Positions 13,758-22,493 of a DNA stretch of 64,000 nt are shown here, one piece after another. Made by a program: the position numbers and the translations under genes. Source of the stretch: Burkholderiaceae bacterium (GTDB lineage Bacteria > Pseudomonadota > Gammaproteobacteria > Burkholderiales > Burkholderiaceae); the NCBI GenBank assembly GCA_947448695.1, contig CANFOL010000002.1, positions 106,201 to 170,200 of the forward strand. The letters run 5' to 3'. Under the pieces are notes generated by a model that had not been told where the DNA came from, searched no databases, and saw only the letters and a list, made by a program, of their open reading frames with translations. Each line of letters starts with the position of its first letter. Position 1 is the stretch's first letter.

Positions 13758-15983
13758 ATGACTACAAATTTAATTAAAAACTCTTCACGTCGTCGTTTCA
13801 TTATTGACACATCACTTGCTGGTGGTGGCTTGATGATTGGCTTAGGCGCAATGCCACTATCTGCATTGGCACAAAAAGCTAAGCCTGTGGCTTATAACCC
13901 TAATACCATCATGAATACGGGTGATCCAGAGGTTAATGCCTGGGTCAATATCAAACCAGATGAAACAGTTGTAGTTCGTATAGCCCGCACAGAAATGGGT
14001 CAAGGAACACGAACAGGTTTAGCGCAAATGGTCACTGAAGAGCTAGACTGTAATTGGAAAAACGTCATAACCGAATCTCCTACTCCGGGTCAAAGTGTGG
14101 CTCGAAAGCGCGCCTGGGGAGAAATGAGTACTGGCGGTAGTCGTGGTATCAGAATCTCAGAAGATTATGTTCGCCGTGGTGCCGCAGCAGCAAGAATTAT
14201 GCTGATGCAAGCAGCTGCTAATGAACTGAATGTCCCGGTGAGTGAACTCACTGTCAACAAAGGTGTGATTACGCATGCCAAATCTGGCAAGAAAACAACC
14301 TATGGTCGGGTTGCAGAGGCTGCCTCTAAGCTAACTCCTCCTGATCCAAAATCTATCACACTAAAAGATCCAAGAGCTTGGAAAGTTGCAGGTCAACCTT
14401 ATGCTCGTCTTGACACCGCCAATAAGGTCAATGGTACTAAAGTGTATGGTGCTGATTTGCAGTTACCAGGCATGCTCTGTGCGGCTGTCAAAGCATGTCC
14501 AGTGTTTGGTGGCAAGCTAGTTAGCTATGATGAAGCGAAAGTGAAAAACTTACGGGGTGTGAAAGGTGTCGTTAAAGTAAACGACTTTACAGTTGCAGTT
14601 GTTGCCGATACTTGGTGGCGTGCCAAAACTGCTCTTGATACACTACCAATTGTTTGGGATGAAGGAAAAGGTGCCAACACATCCCAAGCCGATATTGAAA
14701 AAATGCTCAAAGATGGTCTTCAAGAAGAAGGTAATTTTTGGCAACGCAAAGAAGGAGATGCATTAGCTGATATTAAAAATGCCTCGAAAAAAGTCGAAGC
14801 GGTTTATTTCACACCATACCGTTCACACGCTTGCATGGAACCCATGAATGCAACAGTCCGTATTGGTAATGATCGGGCTGAGGCATGGGTTCCAACACAA
14901 AATGGTGAAGCTTCCCATGCTGCTTTAGCTGAAGCTGCAGGCCTGCCTCTTGATAAATGTGAGGTTTATAAACTTGATCCTGGAACGGGTCTAGGACGGC
15001 GTGGCGGTACACAAGAGTTTGTTGGTCAAGCGGTTGCGATTGCTAAACAGTTCCCAGGTATTCCTGTCAAAATGCTCTGGAGTCGTGAAGAAGATATGAC
15101 GCATGACTACTACCATCCAATCGCAATGGCTAAAATGTCTGCAGGTTTAGATAGTAGTGGCAATATAACTGGGATGCATATTAAAGTTGCAGGTCAATCC
15201 ATTAATGCAACAGTTAGTCCAATGGCAATTAAGGACAACAAAGATGTTCGTCAAATGCAAGGTTTCTATGCTGAAGCAGGCGATGCACAACTGGGTTATC
15301 AATTTCCATCCTTACTAACTGAATATGTGATGAAAAACACCCATGTTCCTGTTGGTCCATGGCGTGGCGTGAACACCAATCAAAACGGCATTTTTATGGA
15401 ATGCTTCATGAATGAGTGCGCTGTCGCCGCAAACAAAGATCCTTTAGCTTATCGTCAAGCTCTGATGCAAAAGTTTCCAAAACATTTAGGTGTTTTAAAT
15501 GCTGCTGCGAAAAAAGCAAATTGGGGATCTCCATTGCCAGCAGGGGTTCACCGTGGAATCGCCCAATTCATGGGATACGCTAGTTACTCTGCTTGTGTAG
15601 CTGAAGTTTCAGTAAGCGGCAACATGGTCAAGGTTCATCGTTTAGTATTTGCGTTGAATTCAGGGCATGTCGTCAATCCATACTTAGTTCGCGAACAAAT
15701 TGAAGGTTCCGTGCCGATGGCTTTGGGATCGATTTTCAATCCAGAAATCACGGTAGAAAATGGTCGTATTAAGCAAACCAATTTTGACTCCTATCCGATG
15801 TTAAAACTTTCCTCTACCCCGCGTGTAGAGTCGGTTTTAGTTCAAACATATGATTTCTGGGGGGGAGTTGGTGAGCCAACCATTTGCGTTGTGGGGCCTG
15901 CAATTATCAATGCCATTTCTACAGCGCTTGGCAAGCCAATGCGTAACTTCCCGCTCTATAGAGAAAACTTAACATTAGCTTAA
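13758..15983 (+). CDS. iorB: Isoquinoline 1-oxidoreductase beta-type molybdopterin subunit, Tat-exported
   Basis: A 741-residue molybdopterin-binding subunit of the isoquinoline oxidoreductase branch. It starts at the ATG behind AAGGAG (13746-13751); an upstream in-frame Met at 13704 would overlap the small subunit gene and is rejected. A Tat signal is visible as SSRRRFIIDTS followed by a hydrophobic stretch ending ALAQ, so the dimer is exported folded with its cofactors. VVRIARTEMGQGTRTGLAQM and GRRGGTQEFVGQA are typical cofactor-binding blocks. No FAD subunit is present, as expected for this branch, and no cytochrome subunit follows. The substrate, an N-heterocycle or aldehyde, is unknown. 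Confidence 0.88.
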   Translation: MTTNLIKNSSRRRFIIDTSLAGGGLMIGLGAMPLSALAQKAKPVAYNPNTIMNTGDPEVNAWVNIKPDETVVVRIARTEMGQGTRTGLAQMVTEELDCNWKNVITESPTPGQSVARKRAWGEMSTGGSRGIRISEDYVRRGAAAARIMLMQAAANELNVPVSELTVNKGVITHAKSGKKTTYGRVAEAASKLTPPDPKSITLKDPRAWKVAGQPYARLDTANKVNGTKVYGADLQLPGMLCAAVKACPVFGGKLVSYDEAKVKNLRGVKGVVKVNDFTVAVVADTWWRAKTALDTLPIVWDEGKGANTSQADIEKMLKDGLQEEGNFWQRKEGDALADIKNASKKVEAVYFTPYRSHACMEPMNATVRIGNDRAEAWVPTQNGEASHAALAEAAGLPLDKCEVYKLDPGTGLGRRGGTQEFVGQAVAIAKQFPGIPVKMLWSREEDMTHDYYHPIAMAKMSAGLDSSGNITGMHIKVAGQSINATVSPMAIKDNKDVRQMQGFYAEAGDAQLGYQFPSLLTEYVMKNTHVPVGPWRGVNTNQNGIFMECFMNECAVAANKDPLAYRQALMQKFPKHLGVLNAAAKKANWGSPLPAGVHRGIAQFMGYASYSACVAEVSVSGNMVKVHRLVFALNSGHVVNPYLVREQIEGSVPMALGSIFNPEITVENGRIKQTNFDSYPMLKLSSTPRVESVLVQTYDFWGGVGEPTICVVGPAIINAISTALGKPMRNFPLYRENLTLA

Positions 15984-16005
15984 CGTAGTTGAACTTTGAT
16001 GCACT

Positions 16006-16030
16006 AAGGGCCACTTCATGTGGCCCTTTT
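16006..16030. terminator. Intrinsic terminator between iorB and soxA
   Basis: AAGGGCCAC - TTCAT - GTGGCCCTT forms a 9-base GC-rich stem followed by TT on the plus strand. It closes the iorAB transcript. On the minus strand the stem follows the soxA stop and is followed by AGTGC, so it mainly serves the plus strand but may block both. Confidence 0.8.
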
Positions 16031-16796
16031 ATCTTCTTAATGAGGGTCCATCCCAAAGCATTCCTTCGGAACGTTTTTTCAAAAAAAGTTCCAGTGCACG
16101 TAATTCATTACTGCCAGTTGCAGGAACACTCGCTTGAACTCCTGAATAACAGGCGCGTAGACGACGGTCCAAATTCCCCATCGTTTGCCATGAAAAGCGA
16201 TAGATTGGAAATCCAGTTAAAAAAGCCGGACTAACAACATCCGATCGTAAATTTTTACCGATCTGTTGATCATGACACTGGGTGCATGACAAATTTAATC
16301 GCCCCTGACGACGCACATAAATCTGCCCCGCTACATTCATCTGCTCTTGCCACAGGGTCTTGACCACAAAATCTCGCGGCTCCCGGACTTGGATTGGCAT
16401 TCCCTTAGCAGCATCTGATAGAAATACAGACATTGTCAACACCTCAGGAGCCTCGCTAGACATCGCTTTACCACTCTTTTTAGACCAACAATCTGCGATT
16501 TGATCTTCTAGGTTTATTAATTTTCCGGCTGTATGTGAAGTACTTTTCCAAACGGGAAACTGTACTACCGCTTTTGCTGTTGCAGATACAGACTGATGAC
16601 ATTCTTGACATTGGGATTTCCATAACTCTTGTCCCTGATCTAACCACAATGAAATAGGATTTAAGGTCGAATCTTGTTGTTGTCGAAGCATGTCTGCGCT
16701 TAAAAAAGCATTACCCGATTGCCGAACCGATTGCGCCTGAGATTGCTGAGTGATACCAAAAAAATAGAAAGCGGCAATGATTACAAATAACTTCAT
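16029..16796 (-). CDS. soxA: Sulfur oxidation c-type cytochrome SoxA (diheme)
   Basis: A 255-residue protein with a signal peptide (cleavage after SQA, near residue 21). Two CXXCH heme sites are visible: CQECH (63-67) and CTQCH (171-175). Cys103 and Cys216 (in RRLRACYSGVQASVP) match the axial Cys ligands, the second being the cysteine persulfide ligand of the active heme. With SoxX it attaches thiosulfate to the SoxYZ carrier in the periplasm. It is the last gene of soxXYZA and overlaps soxZ by 4 bases. Confidence 0.93.
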   Translation of the reverse strand: MKLFVIIAAFYFFGITQQSQAQSVRQSGNAFLSADMLRQQQDSTLNPISLWLDQGQELWKSQCQECHQSVSATAKAVVQFPVWKSTSHTAGKLINLEDQIADCWSKKSGKAMSSEAPEVLTMSVFLSDAAKGMPIQVREPRDFVVKTLWQEQMNVAGQIYVRRQGRLNLSCTQCHDQQIGKNLRSDVVSPAFLTGFPIYRFSWQTMGNLDRRLRACYSGVQASVPATGSNELRALELFLKKRSEGMLWDGPSLRR

Positions 16797-17134
16797 ACCA
16801 CCACGAGCATTTTTTCAGCTCGACCTTGAGCGCCCTGATCATCCAACCACTCTACAGAAATCATACCCCCCTTTGCTGGGACCTCTATAAAGACACTGAT
16901 CAAAGGATTCGCAGCAACCCCTGTCCCTAAATTTGCAATCATGATTGGCTCTTGATTGAACTTAATGACGATATTTTCAATAATATTTTTGGGTATGCGT
17001 TCATTACCATCAACGCCAAGTCGATAACCAGTTTCCATCGGATGAGCGATTAAAACTCTGATCTCCACCTCTTTTCCAATGATGGGTGTGCCAATAATAT
17101 TTAAACGGATTGGATGTTGATTGATAGTTGCCAT
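16793..17134 (-). CDS. soxZ: Thiosulfate oxidation carrier complex protein SoxZ
   Basis: A 113-residue beta-sandwich protein with no signal peptide, as expected for SoxZ, which is co-exported with SoxY. The typical HPMETGYRLG block and the C-terminal KGGMISVEWLDDQG are visible. It pairs with SoxY to form the carrier on which sulfur intermediates ride. It starts 2 bases after soxY and overlaps soxA. Confidence 0.93.
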   Translation of the reverse strand: MATINQHPIRLNIIGTPIIGKEVEIRVLIAHPMETGYRLGVDGNERIPKNIIENIVIKFNQEPIMIANLGTGVAANPLISVFIEVPAKGGMISVEWLDDQGAQGRAEKMLVVV

Positions 17135-17136
17135 AT

Positions 17137-17586
17137 TTAGGTTGCGTCAAAACAAGCATTTAAAGTAACAACACAATGTAAGGATTGGGCAATCTTCGAG
17201 CCATCATCGAGAGTTGCTATAACCCAAACATCTTGGCTGAGTGCCAAACGAATCCGAGTGGCGAATTTATAGTTTGCTTGAGGAATCGGCAATGAAACTT
17301 TGAGGACTAATTGATTCGGATTTTCAGGCGCAAGAATCTCAAAAGTCTGTATTTTTTTCTGTACAGGAGCCAGGATCTCTATCGCCATCGGAATTGAGTT
17401 ACCCGTATCGGCAAGTGGTGGCATGTCAATTTTGATCGCATCACTTTTTTTATACCGTTGTACCAAAGCGTTTTGGTTCAGTTGTGCATCACTGCCATTC
17501 GCCCAACTCACGCCAAAGTATGGCAGCGCCAAAGACAAACTCATACTTTTCAAAATCATTCGTTTGCGGTATTGAACTGAGTTCAT
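17137..17586 (-). CDS. soxY: SoxY-like sulfur carrier with atypical C terminus
   Basis: A 149-residue SoxY by fold and position: an N-terminal export signal (basic YRKRM, then a hydrophobic stretch), the SIPMAIEILAPV strand, ATRIRLALSQDVWVIATLDDG and a short tail. Canonical SoxY ends in GGCGG, where the Cys on a flexible Gly arm carries the sulfur intermediate. Here the tail is VVTLNACFDAT, with Cys145 five residues from the end and no glycines. The Tat twin-arginine is also degenerate (R-K-R). So the cargo arm is either altered or non-standard. The gene order and the neighbours still identify it. Confidence 0.85.
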   Translation of the reverse strand: MNSVQYRKRMILKSMSLSLALPYFGVSWANGSDAQLNQNALVQRYKKSDAIKIDMPPLADTGNSIPMAIEILAPVQKKIQTFEILAPENPNQLVLKVSLPIPQANYKFATRIRLALSQDVWVIATLDDGSKIAQSLHCVVTLNACFDAT

Positions 17587-17590
17587 CGAT

Positions 17591-18004
17591 TTATTTTAAG
17601 GTTAATAATGCTTCAACAACCAAAGCAATTTGCTCCTGAGTCAACAGCGTATTTGCTTGATTTGGTAGCGTAATATCCTCTAGACTACCATAAGGTGGCA
17701 TGAATGTCTGTGGTTGAATTTTTCTTGCGTCTGAGACCCACTGCGTGAGTTGCGCTTGGTTATACCTACTCCCCACTTTACTCAAATCAGGGCCAAAATT
17801 ACCCTGCTTTTCAAGTGTGGGTCCGCGATTAGAGTCAGGCTTATCGATTCGATGACAGGTAACGCAATTACCTAAGTTTCTGTTATAAATCACTTCAAAA
17901 CCACGCCCAACTCGATCAGAGTCCATGGTTTGGGCATGAGATATGCTGCAGTTCAGCAATAAACCTACGAGTAAGTATTTTAAGTAGAAAGTCCAATGGC
18001 GCAT
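17591..18004 (-). CDS. soxX: Sulfur oxidation c-type cytochrome SoxX
   Basis: A 137-residue monoheme cytochrome with a signal peptide ending near HAQ (residue 25), heme site CVTCH (47-51) and distal Met102 in TFMPPYG. It forms the SoxAX enzyme with SoxA. It is the first gene of soxXYZA, with gaps of 4, 2 and -4 bases between genes. The start codon lies in one arm of an 11-base inverted repeat, which may limit translation. No soxB or soxCD is present in the window. Confidence 0.92.
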   Translation of the reverse strand: MRHWTFYLKYLLVGLLLNCSISHAQTMDSDRVGRGFEVIYNRNLGNCVTCHRIDKPDSNRGPTLEKQGNFGPDLSKVGSRYNQAQLTQWVSDARKIQPQTFMPPYGSLEDITLPNQANTLLTQEQIALVVEALLTLK

Positions 18005-18031
18005 AAGCTAATCCAATATTGATTAGCTTAT
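18003..18031 (-). promoter_or_regulatory. Inverted repeat covering the soxX start codon
   Basis: ATAAGCTAATC - CAATATT - GATTAGCTTAT is a perfect 11-base stem with a 7-base loop. It sits between the CYTH-CHAD stop and soxX and includes two bases of the soxX ATG. There is no T-tract, so it is not a standard terminator. It may be an operator or a translation-blocking hairpin. Confidence 0.5.
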
Positions 18032-18058
18032 TGTGCCACTACTAGGTAAAAATATCTT

Positions 18059-19597
18059 TTAGGCTTTCCAAGGAGCTTTTAAGTCCGTCAAGCTAGAGAG
18101 GACTTTTGGCATCATCGATAAATACCCACTTTGACGACCCATGGTCCATGCTTGAGCGATGTCTACATGACTCAAATTACGCTTTGCTAATAAAGACTCT
18201 GCCGTCGACAGATCATTCATTTGTCCAAGCAATACCTGAGCTCGAGCTAAGGACTTCATATAAGGTGAGATTTTTTTTCTGGAATACAACTCCATAAAAA
18301 AATCAAATGAATAACGTAATTTTTTAAGATCTAGTCGCAACTGATGGCTTTGTTCTAAATTGCGATTGGGCACTAATACTTCTTTCATGAAACGACGGTG
18401 CTTACGTTTTAAAAGTCGAGTAGCAAACTGCTGCGTATCCTCTTCAACAATTGGTTCAGCTGTACTTTGACTTTCTAAAATCATTTTTTGACGATTCTTG
18501 ACTTCAGGATGAGTATCTAAACTCAGGACCGCTTCCGCAAAAGAAATTAATTTTACTGAATAAGCCCTACTACTAAAGCTAGCTACTGCTTGATTATGGG
18601 CTTTAGCTCGCTGGTCAAAAGCAAATTTTTCAAGCAATTCTATATCTTGATGATTTGGAAAGGCCTCTTTTAAATGCGGCAAGAGTTCACTACAAAACAC
18701 ATCCCAATTACGAGCATCACCCAACTCGTTTGCTAAATCACGCCAAATACTATTCCACTGATTGACAAAGTTCATCGGTAAAACAGGTGAGAATAGTTTA
18801 ATCGCTGAACGAATCCTCCGCATTGCTACACGTGCTTGATGAATATACTCATCATCGTCATCCCTAACAATGCCAACATCATTAATTTGTAAATGATTCA
18901 AGCATTCAAAACAGACTTTTTCAAAGGTTTTTAGAGGAGTTGACTTAGGATTGATTTCAAGCGCGGGTGGCTTAAGAGGACTTGGCTTAACATCTTTAAA
19001 GAGTTTATACCCCATCGCCGCTTTCGAATCAGCGCTTGGGTGCAAGCGAACTCTGCGACTTAATACCCTAGCCAAACTAAAAAGAGTTACTGGATTGCCA
19101 TCTTTGAGCTCAAGCTCAACTTCACTAATTTCTTGCTCATAAAGCTGGCCATCACGCCTTGTCACAATCGTTCCTTGGTCAATCGCGATTTCAATCTGTG
19201 CACCACGGAACAATACGTCCCAAGAGCGTCTTGTGAAATCGGTAGTGAAGATTGGCATTAACTGCGGAGATAATAAAGTCATTTTTTGCGCAATGACTGG
19301 ATCATCCACTAAGGTTTGAAAATCAAACTGCCCTTGAATAGTTGGCGCTTCCCATTCTGAACGATGCGATAAACCACCCGTATTGGAATGATTCATTTTT
19401 AAGGTTAACAACAGCTTTCTAAGAATCTTACGTTCCCGCACTGCAATACCCTGATGCATCAGAGTTAACTCATTCGTATCGTAATAAATATTGTAGAGTT
19501 TTTGTTTTTTTCCAGTGGTTTGTAGCAATGGATGCTCAAGAAGAAAGGGCAATTCTTTTGCTTGAAAGCTGAGTTTAAGTTCGGTTTCGGTCGACAC
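18059..19597 (-). CDS. CYTH and CHAD domain protein (inorganic triphosphatase-like)
   Basis: A 512-residue protein. The N-terminal CYTH domain has the ExExK motif (E4, E6, K8) and further acidic and basic tunnel residues (RRDGQLYEQEISEVELEL), typical of triphosphate tunnel enzymes that hydrolyse tripolyphosphate. From about residue 225 a CHAD domain follows (YIHQARVAMRRIRSAIKLF, later LRLDLKKLRYSFDFF), which binds polyphosphate through its many Arg/Lys. The start codon is GTG. It lies upstream of soxX on the same strand, and co-transcription is possible because no terminator is visible between them. Confidence 0.9.
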   Translation of the reverse strand: MSTETELKLSFQAKELPFLLEHPLLQTTGKKQKLYNIYYDTNELTLMHQGIAVRERKILRKLLLTLKMNHSNTGGLSHRSEWEAPTIQGQFDFQTLVDDPVIAQKMTLLSPQLMPIFTTDFTRRSWDVLFRGAQIEIAIDQGTIVTRRDGQLYEQEISEVELELKDGNPVTLFSLARVLSRRVRLHPSADSKAAMGYKLFKDVKPSPLKPPALEINPKSTPLKTFEKVCFECLNHLQINDVGIVRDDDDEYIHQARVAMRRIRSAIKLFSPVLPMNFVNQWNSIWRDLANELGDARNWDVFCSELLPHLKEAFPNHQDIELLEKFAFDQRAKAHNQAVASFSSRAYSVKLISFAEAVLSLDTHPEVKNRQKMILESQSTAEPIVEEDTQQFATRLLKRKHRRFMKEVLVPNRNLEQSHQLRLDLKKLRYSFDFFMELYSRKKISPYMKSLARAQVLLGQMNDLSTAESLLAKRNLSHVDIAQAWTMGRQSGYLSMMPKVLSSLTDLKAPWKA

Positions 19598-19791
19598 TTT
19601 TCTTAATTTACCTTCAAAAATAAAATAAAAATTGCTTAAACTCCCATCTTATTCTCTTTACTACAAAAACACTATGTTGATTTTTATAAATAGGTAAGAA
19701 CTTTTAGTGACAGTTTTGTTAAACGTTAAAAAAGCATTCTCAAGCCTATTGCACGTTAATTAAGAATGATGACGAATATTTTGTCAAATGA

Positions 19792-21039
19792 ATGTGCAAA
19801 AATATGAATATGCTTACAAAACAATCTCTTTGCTTATTGTTCATTATCCTTATTAGCGCATGCTCGACAGGTAATTCTCCTATTATTCAAACTAGTAAAG
19901 CCCCGAAGCCTCTCATCCTACTTATTTCGATCGACGGATTTAAACCAGAATATCTCCAACAAGAATCAGCTCCTACCCTCTTTAAACTTGCCCAACAAGG
20001 CGCATCCTCGAAAGGTATGCTATCGGCTTTTCCGAGCTACACATTCCCAAATCATTACAGCATCGTCACCGGCTTATATCCCGATCATCATGGTATCGTC
20101 AATAACTCCATGAAAGATCCTCAAATACCTGAACCCTTTCGACTTTCTTCTAAATCTGCAGTAGCTAATCCTGCCTGGTGGGAGGATGGGACGCCGATTT
20201 GGGTTAGTGCTCAGAAAAAAGGGCTGGTCACATCAACGTTATTTTGGCCAGGTTCTGAAGCAAAAATTAAGGGTATTCAACCAAACGATTGGTTAGTCTA
20301 TGACAAAAATATGCTGCCACCGGAAAGAGTCAATACTCTCCTAGAATGGCTTAATCGCCCCAATGAACGACGGGCAGATTTTGCAACTTTATATTTTGAA
20401 GATGTAGACTCAACAGGACACCGATTTGGGCCAAAAAGTAATGAAGTCAAACGCTCTGTTAGTGAAATCGATCAAGCAATTGAAAACTTAATTGATGGCT
20501 TAGGTCGCCTCCGTCTGCTACCAATCACAACAATCATCATTGTTTCAGATCACGGTATGACAGAAGTTCCTGTAAACCAACGTATCCAGTTAAAAAGTCT
20601 TTTGAATTCATTTGAAAAAACCAGTATTGAATGGCAAGGACCACTTGCAGGTATCAATTTAAATGGCGAAAAACCACTTTCTGTTCTGAATGCTCTAAAT
20701 CAGAATAAAAATATACAATGCTGGCAAAAAAGCGATATTCCAAAAAAATATCATTTTGGCACCCACAGACGAATCCCAGATATTGTGTGCCTAGCGAATC
20801 TAGGATTCACGATGGTGGATGGCGCCCTTTCATACTTGATTCCAGGTCAACACGGGTTTGATCCTGAGTTAAAGGATATGCATGGGATTTTTATCGCATC
20901 AGGTTATCGTATCCAACCAAGCCAATTAGATGTGTTTGAAAATATCGAGATATACCCCTTACTCTGCCATCTACTCAATATCCCCGCCGAAAAAAATGCT
21001 GCGAAAGATATTTTATTTCGCCAAATAATCAACAAGTAA
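19792..21039 (+). CDS. Alkaline phosphatase-fold nucleotide pyrophosphatase/phosphodiesterase lipoprotein
   Basis: A 415-residue NPP-type enzyme. A lipobox (ILISACS) marks it as a lipoprotein facing the periplasm. The catalytic core is recognisable: SIDGF (D48), nucleophile Thr84 in FPSYTFPNHYSIVTG, LYFEDVDSTGHRFG and VSDHGMTE provide the two-zinc site, and a final GQHGFDPE gives the last His. It should hydrolyse a nucleotide or other phosphodiester outside the cytoplasm. Three in-frame Met (19792, 19804, 19810) could each start the lipoprotein signal; none has a clear ribosome site. It converges on the efflux outer membrane gene with a 4-base gap. Confidence 0.88.
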   Translation: MCKNMNMLTKQSLCLLFIILISACSTGNSPIIQTSKAPKPLILLISIDGFKPEYLQQESAPTLFKLAQQGASSKGMLSAFPSYTFPNHYSIVTGLYPDHHGIVNNSMKDPQIPEPFRLSSKSAVANPAWWEDGTPIWVSAQKKGLVTSTLFWPGSEAKIKGIQPNDWLVYDKNMLPPERVNTLLEWLNRPNERRADFATLYFEDVDSTGHRFGPKSNEVKRSVSEIDQAIENLIDGLGRLRLLPITTIIIVSDHGMTEVPVNQRIQLKSLLNSFEKTSIEWQGPLAGINLNGEKPLSVLNALNQNKNIQCWQKSDIPKKYHFGTHRRIPDIVCLANLGFTMVDGALSYLIPGQHGFDPELKDMHGIFIASGYRIQPSQLDVFENIEIYPLLCHLLNIPAEKNAAKDILFRQIINK

Positions 21040-21043
21040 TCAT

Positions 21044-22492
21044 TTAGGGCTTGTAGATTGTGGCAGTTTCAACTGACCAACCACCACCTAACGATTGGTA
21101 CAAAGAAGTTGTGTCACCTAAATAGGTGGCATAGGCTTGCAAACTATTGATACGGGCTTGAAGATAGGTTTGCTGTGTAGTAAGTGCTGCAGCTTCTGAT
21201 ATATATCCTATCTTCAATTGTCGATCTGATTGATCATAAATAACTTTGTTTGCCGCCTCATTTTCACGAGCAGTTTTATAGTACTTACCATCTGCCTCTA
21301 TCGCGTATAAGGTATCCGCAACATTTTGAAAAGCACTTAACACGGTACTTTTATATTGGCCAATGGCAGCATCTAAAGAAGCCTGTGCAGCATTCTTTCT
21401 GGCGAACAATGTTCCACCCTGAAAAATTGGCTGCGTAATTCCACCAGTAATGCCCCATACAGAATTGGCACTATTGGATAAATCACCAAATAAAGTTGCT
21501 ACATTCCCAATATTTCCGGTCAACGATATTTGCGGCAACATACTTGCAATCGCCACTCCAATCTGTGCATTAGCGGCCCTTACATACTCACCAGCTATTT
21601 TGATATCAGGTCGCTGCTCGACAAATTGAGACGGTATAGATGTCGGCAATGGCGATGGCAACTGAATAGAATCAATACTTGGTAGAAGCAATTTTTCAGT
21701 TGGCATCTTACCGCATAAAACAGCTAATAAATTTAGGGATTGCTCACGTGCTTTTTCAAGGATAGGAACCTGAGAATTAGCCTGCGCATATAAAGACTCT
21801 TGTACCGCTAAATCAATACTACTTGAATACCCTGCAGCTCGAAGACGTCTTGCATGCTCGAGTTGGAGTTGACTAGCTTTAGCTAACTGCCTGACTGCCT
21901 TGACTTGCTCACGCAGCGCAGCCTCTTGGATGGCTGTAGCTACAACATTATTTGCAATGGTGGTCCGTAATGCTTCTAATTGATATGATTGGGCATTCCC
22001 TAAAGCCATTAGAGACTCAACCTGACGTCGATTACCTCCAAAAATATCAGGTACAAAACCAACCGATAATCCCGCAGTATTTAAATTATAAATTTGCGCC
22101 CCGGAATTAATGCTCGATTGCAGAACAGGCCCTACATTTTGACGCGTTAAAGAATAACCAGCACTAAGCGATGGAAAGAATAAACCTTGTTGGGCGCGAA
22201 CATTTGCTTGTGCCACACGTAAATTAGCCATCCCGCTCTCAATATCAGGATTATTTTTTAATGCAAGATCGACTAAAGAATTGATTTCCGGTGATCCATA
22301 GGCCTTCCACCATGCAGCATCAATGATTGATTTTTCGGATGAGGAACTTATCCCCAGATGACCTTCTCGAGTAAAACTTGTTGGAGGGGTCAATTCCGGC
22401 TTTTTAAAGTCAGGTCCGACGGAACATGAAACCAAAACTAAACTATTTACAAGGGAAATAGTAGTTATTAGGTACTGTTTGATTCTCATCAA
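21044..22492 (-). CDS. RND efflux outer membrane factor lipoprotein (NodT/CusC type)
   Basis: A 482-residue TolC-family channel with a lipoprotein signal (VLVSCSVGPDF, Cys near 23). Two repeated helical hairpins begin at SLVDLALKNNPDIESGMANL and in the second half at SQFVEQRPDIKIAGEYVRAA, the usual OMF repeat. It forms the outer membrane exit duct of the tripartite pump encoded just upstream. It starts 1 base after the pump gene. The OMF gene is last in this operon (order adaptor, pump, OMF). Confidence 0.9.
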   Translation of the reverse strand: MMRIKQYLITTISLVNSLVLVSCSVGPDFKKPELTPPTSFTREGHLGISSSSEKSIIDAAWWKAYGSPEINSLVDLALKNNPDIESGMANLRVAQANVRAQQGLFFPSLSAGYSLTRQNVGPVLQSSINSGAQIYNLNTAGLSVGFVPDIFGGNRRQVESLMALGNAQSYQLEALRTTIANNVVATAIQEAALREQVKAVRQLAKASQLQLEHARRLRAAGYSSSIDLAVQESLYAQANSQVPILEKAREQSLNLLAVLCGKMPTEKLLLPSIDSIQLPSPLPTSIPSQFVEQRPDIKIAGEYVRAANAQIGVAIASMLPQISLTGNIGNVATLFGDLSNSANSVWGITGGITQPIFQGGTLFARKNAAQASLDAAIGQYKSTVLSAFQNVADTLYAIEADGKYYKTARENEAANKVIYDQSDRQLKIGYISEAAALTTQQTYLQARINSLQAYATYLGDTTSLYQSLGGGWSVETATIYKP

Positions 22493-22493
22493 A

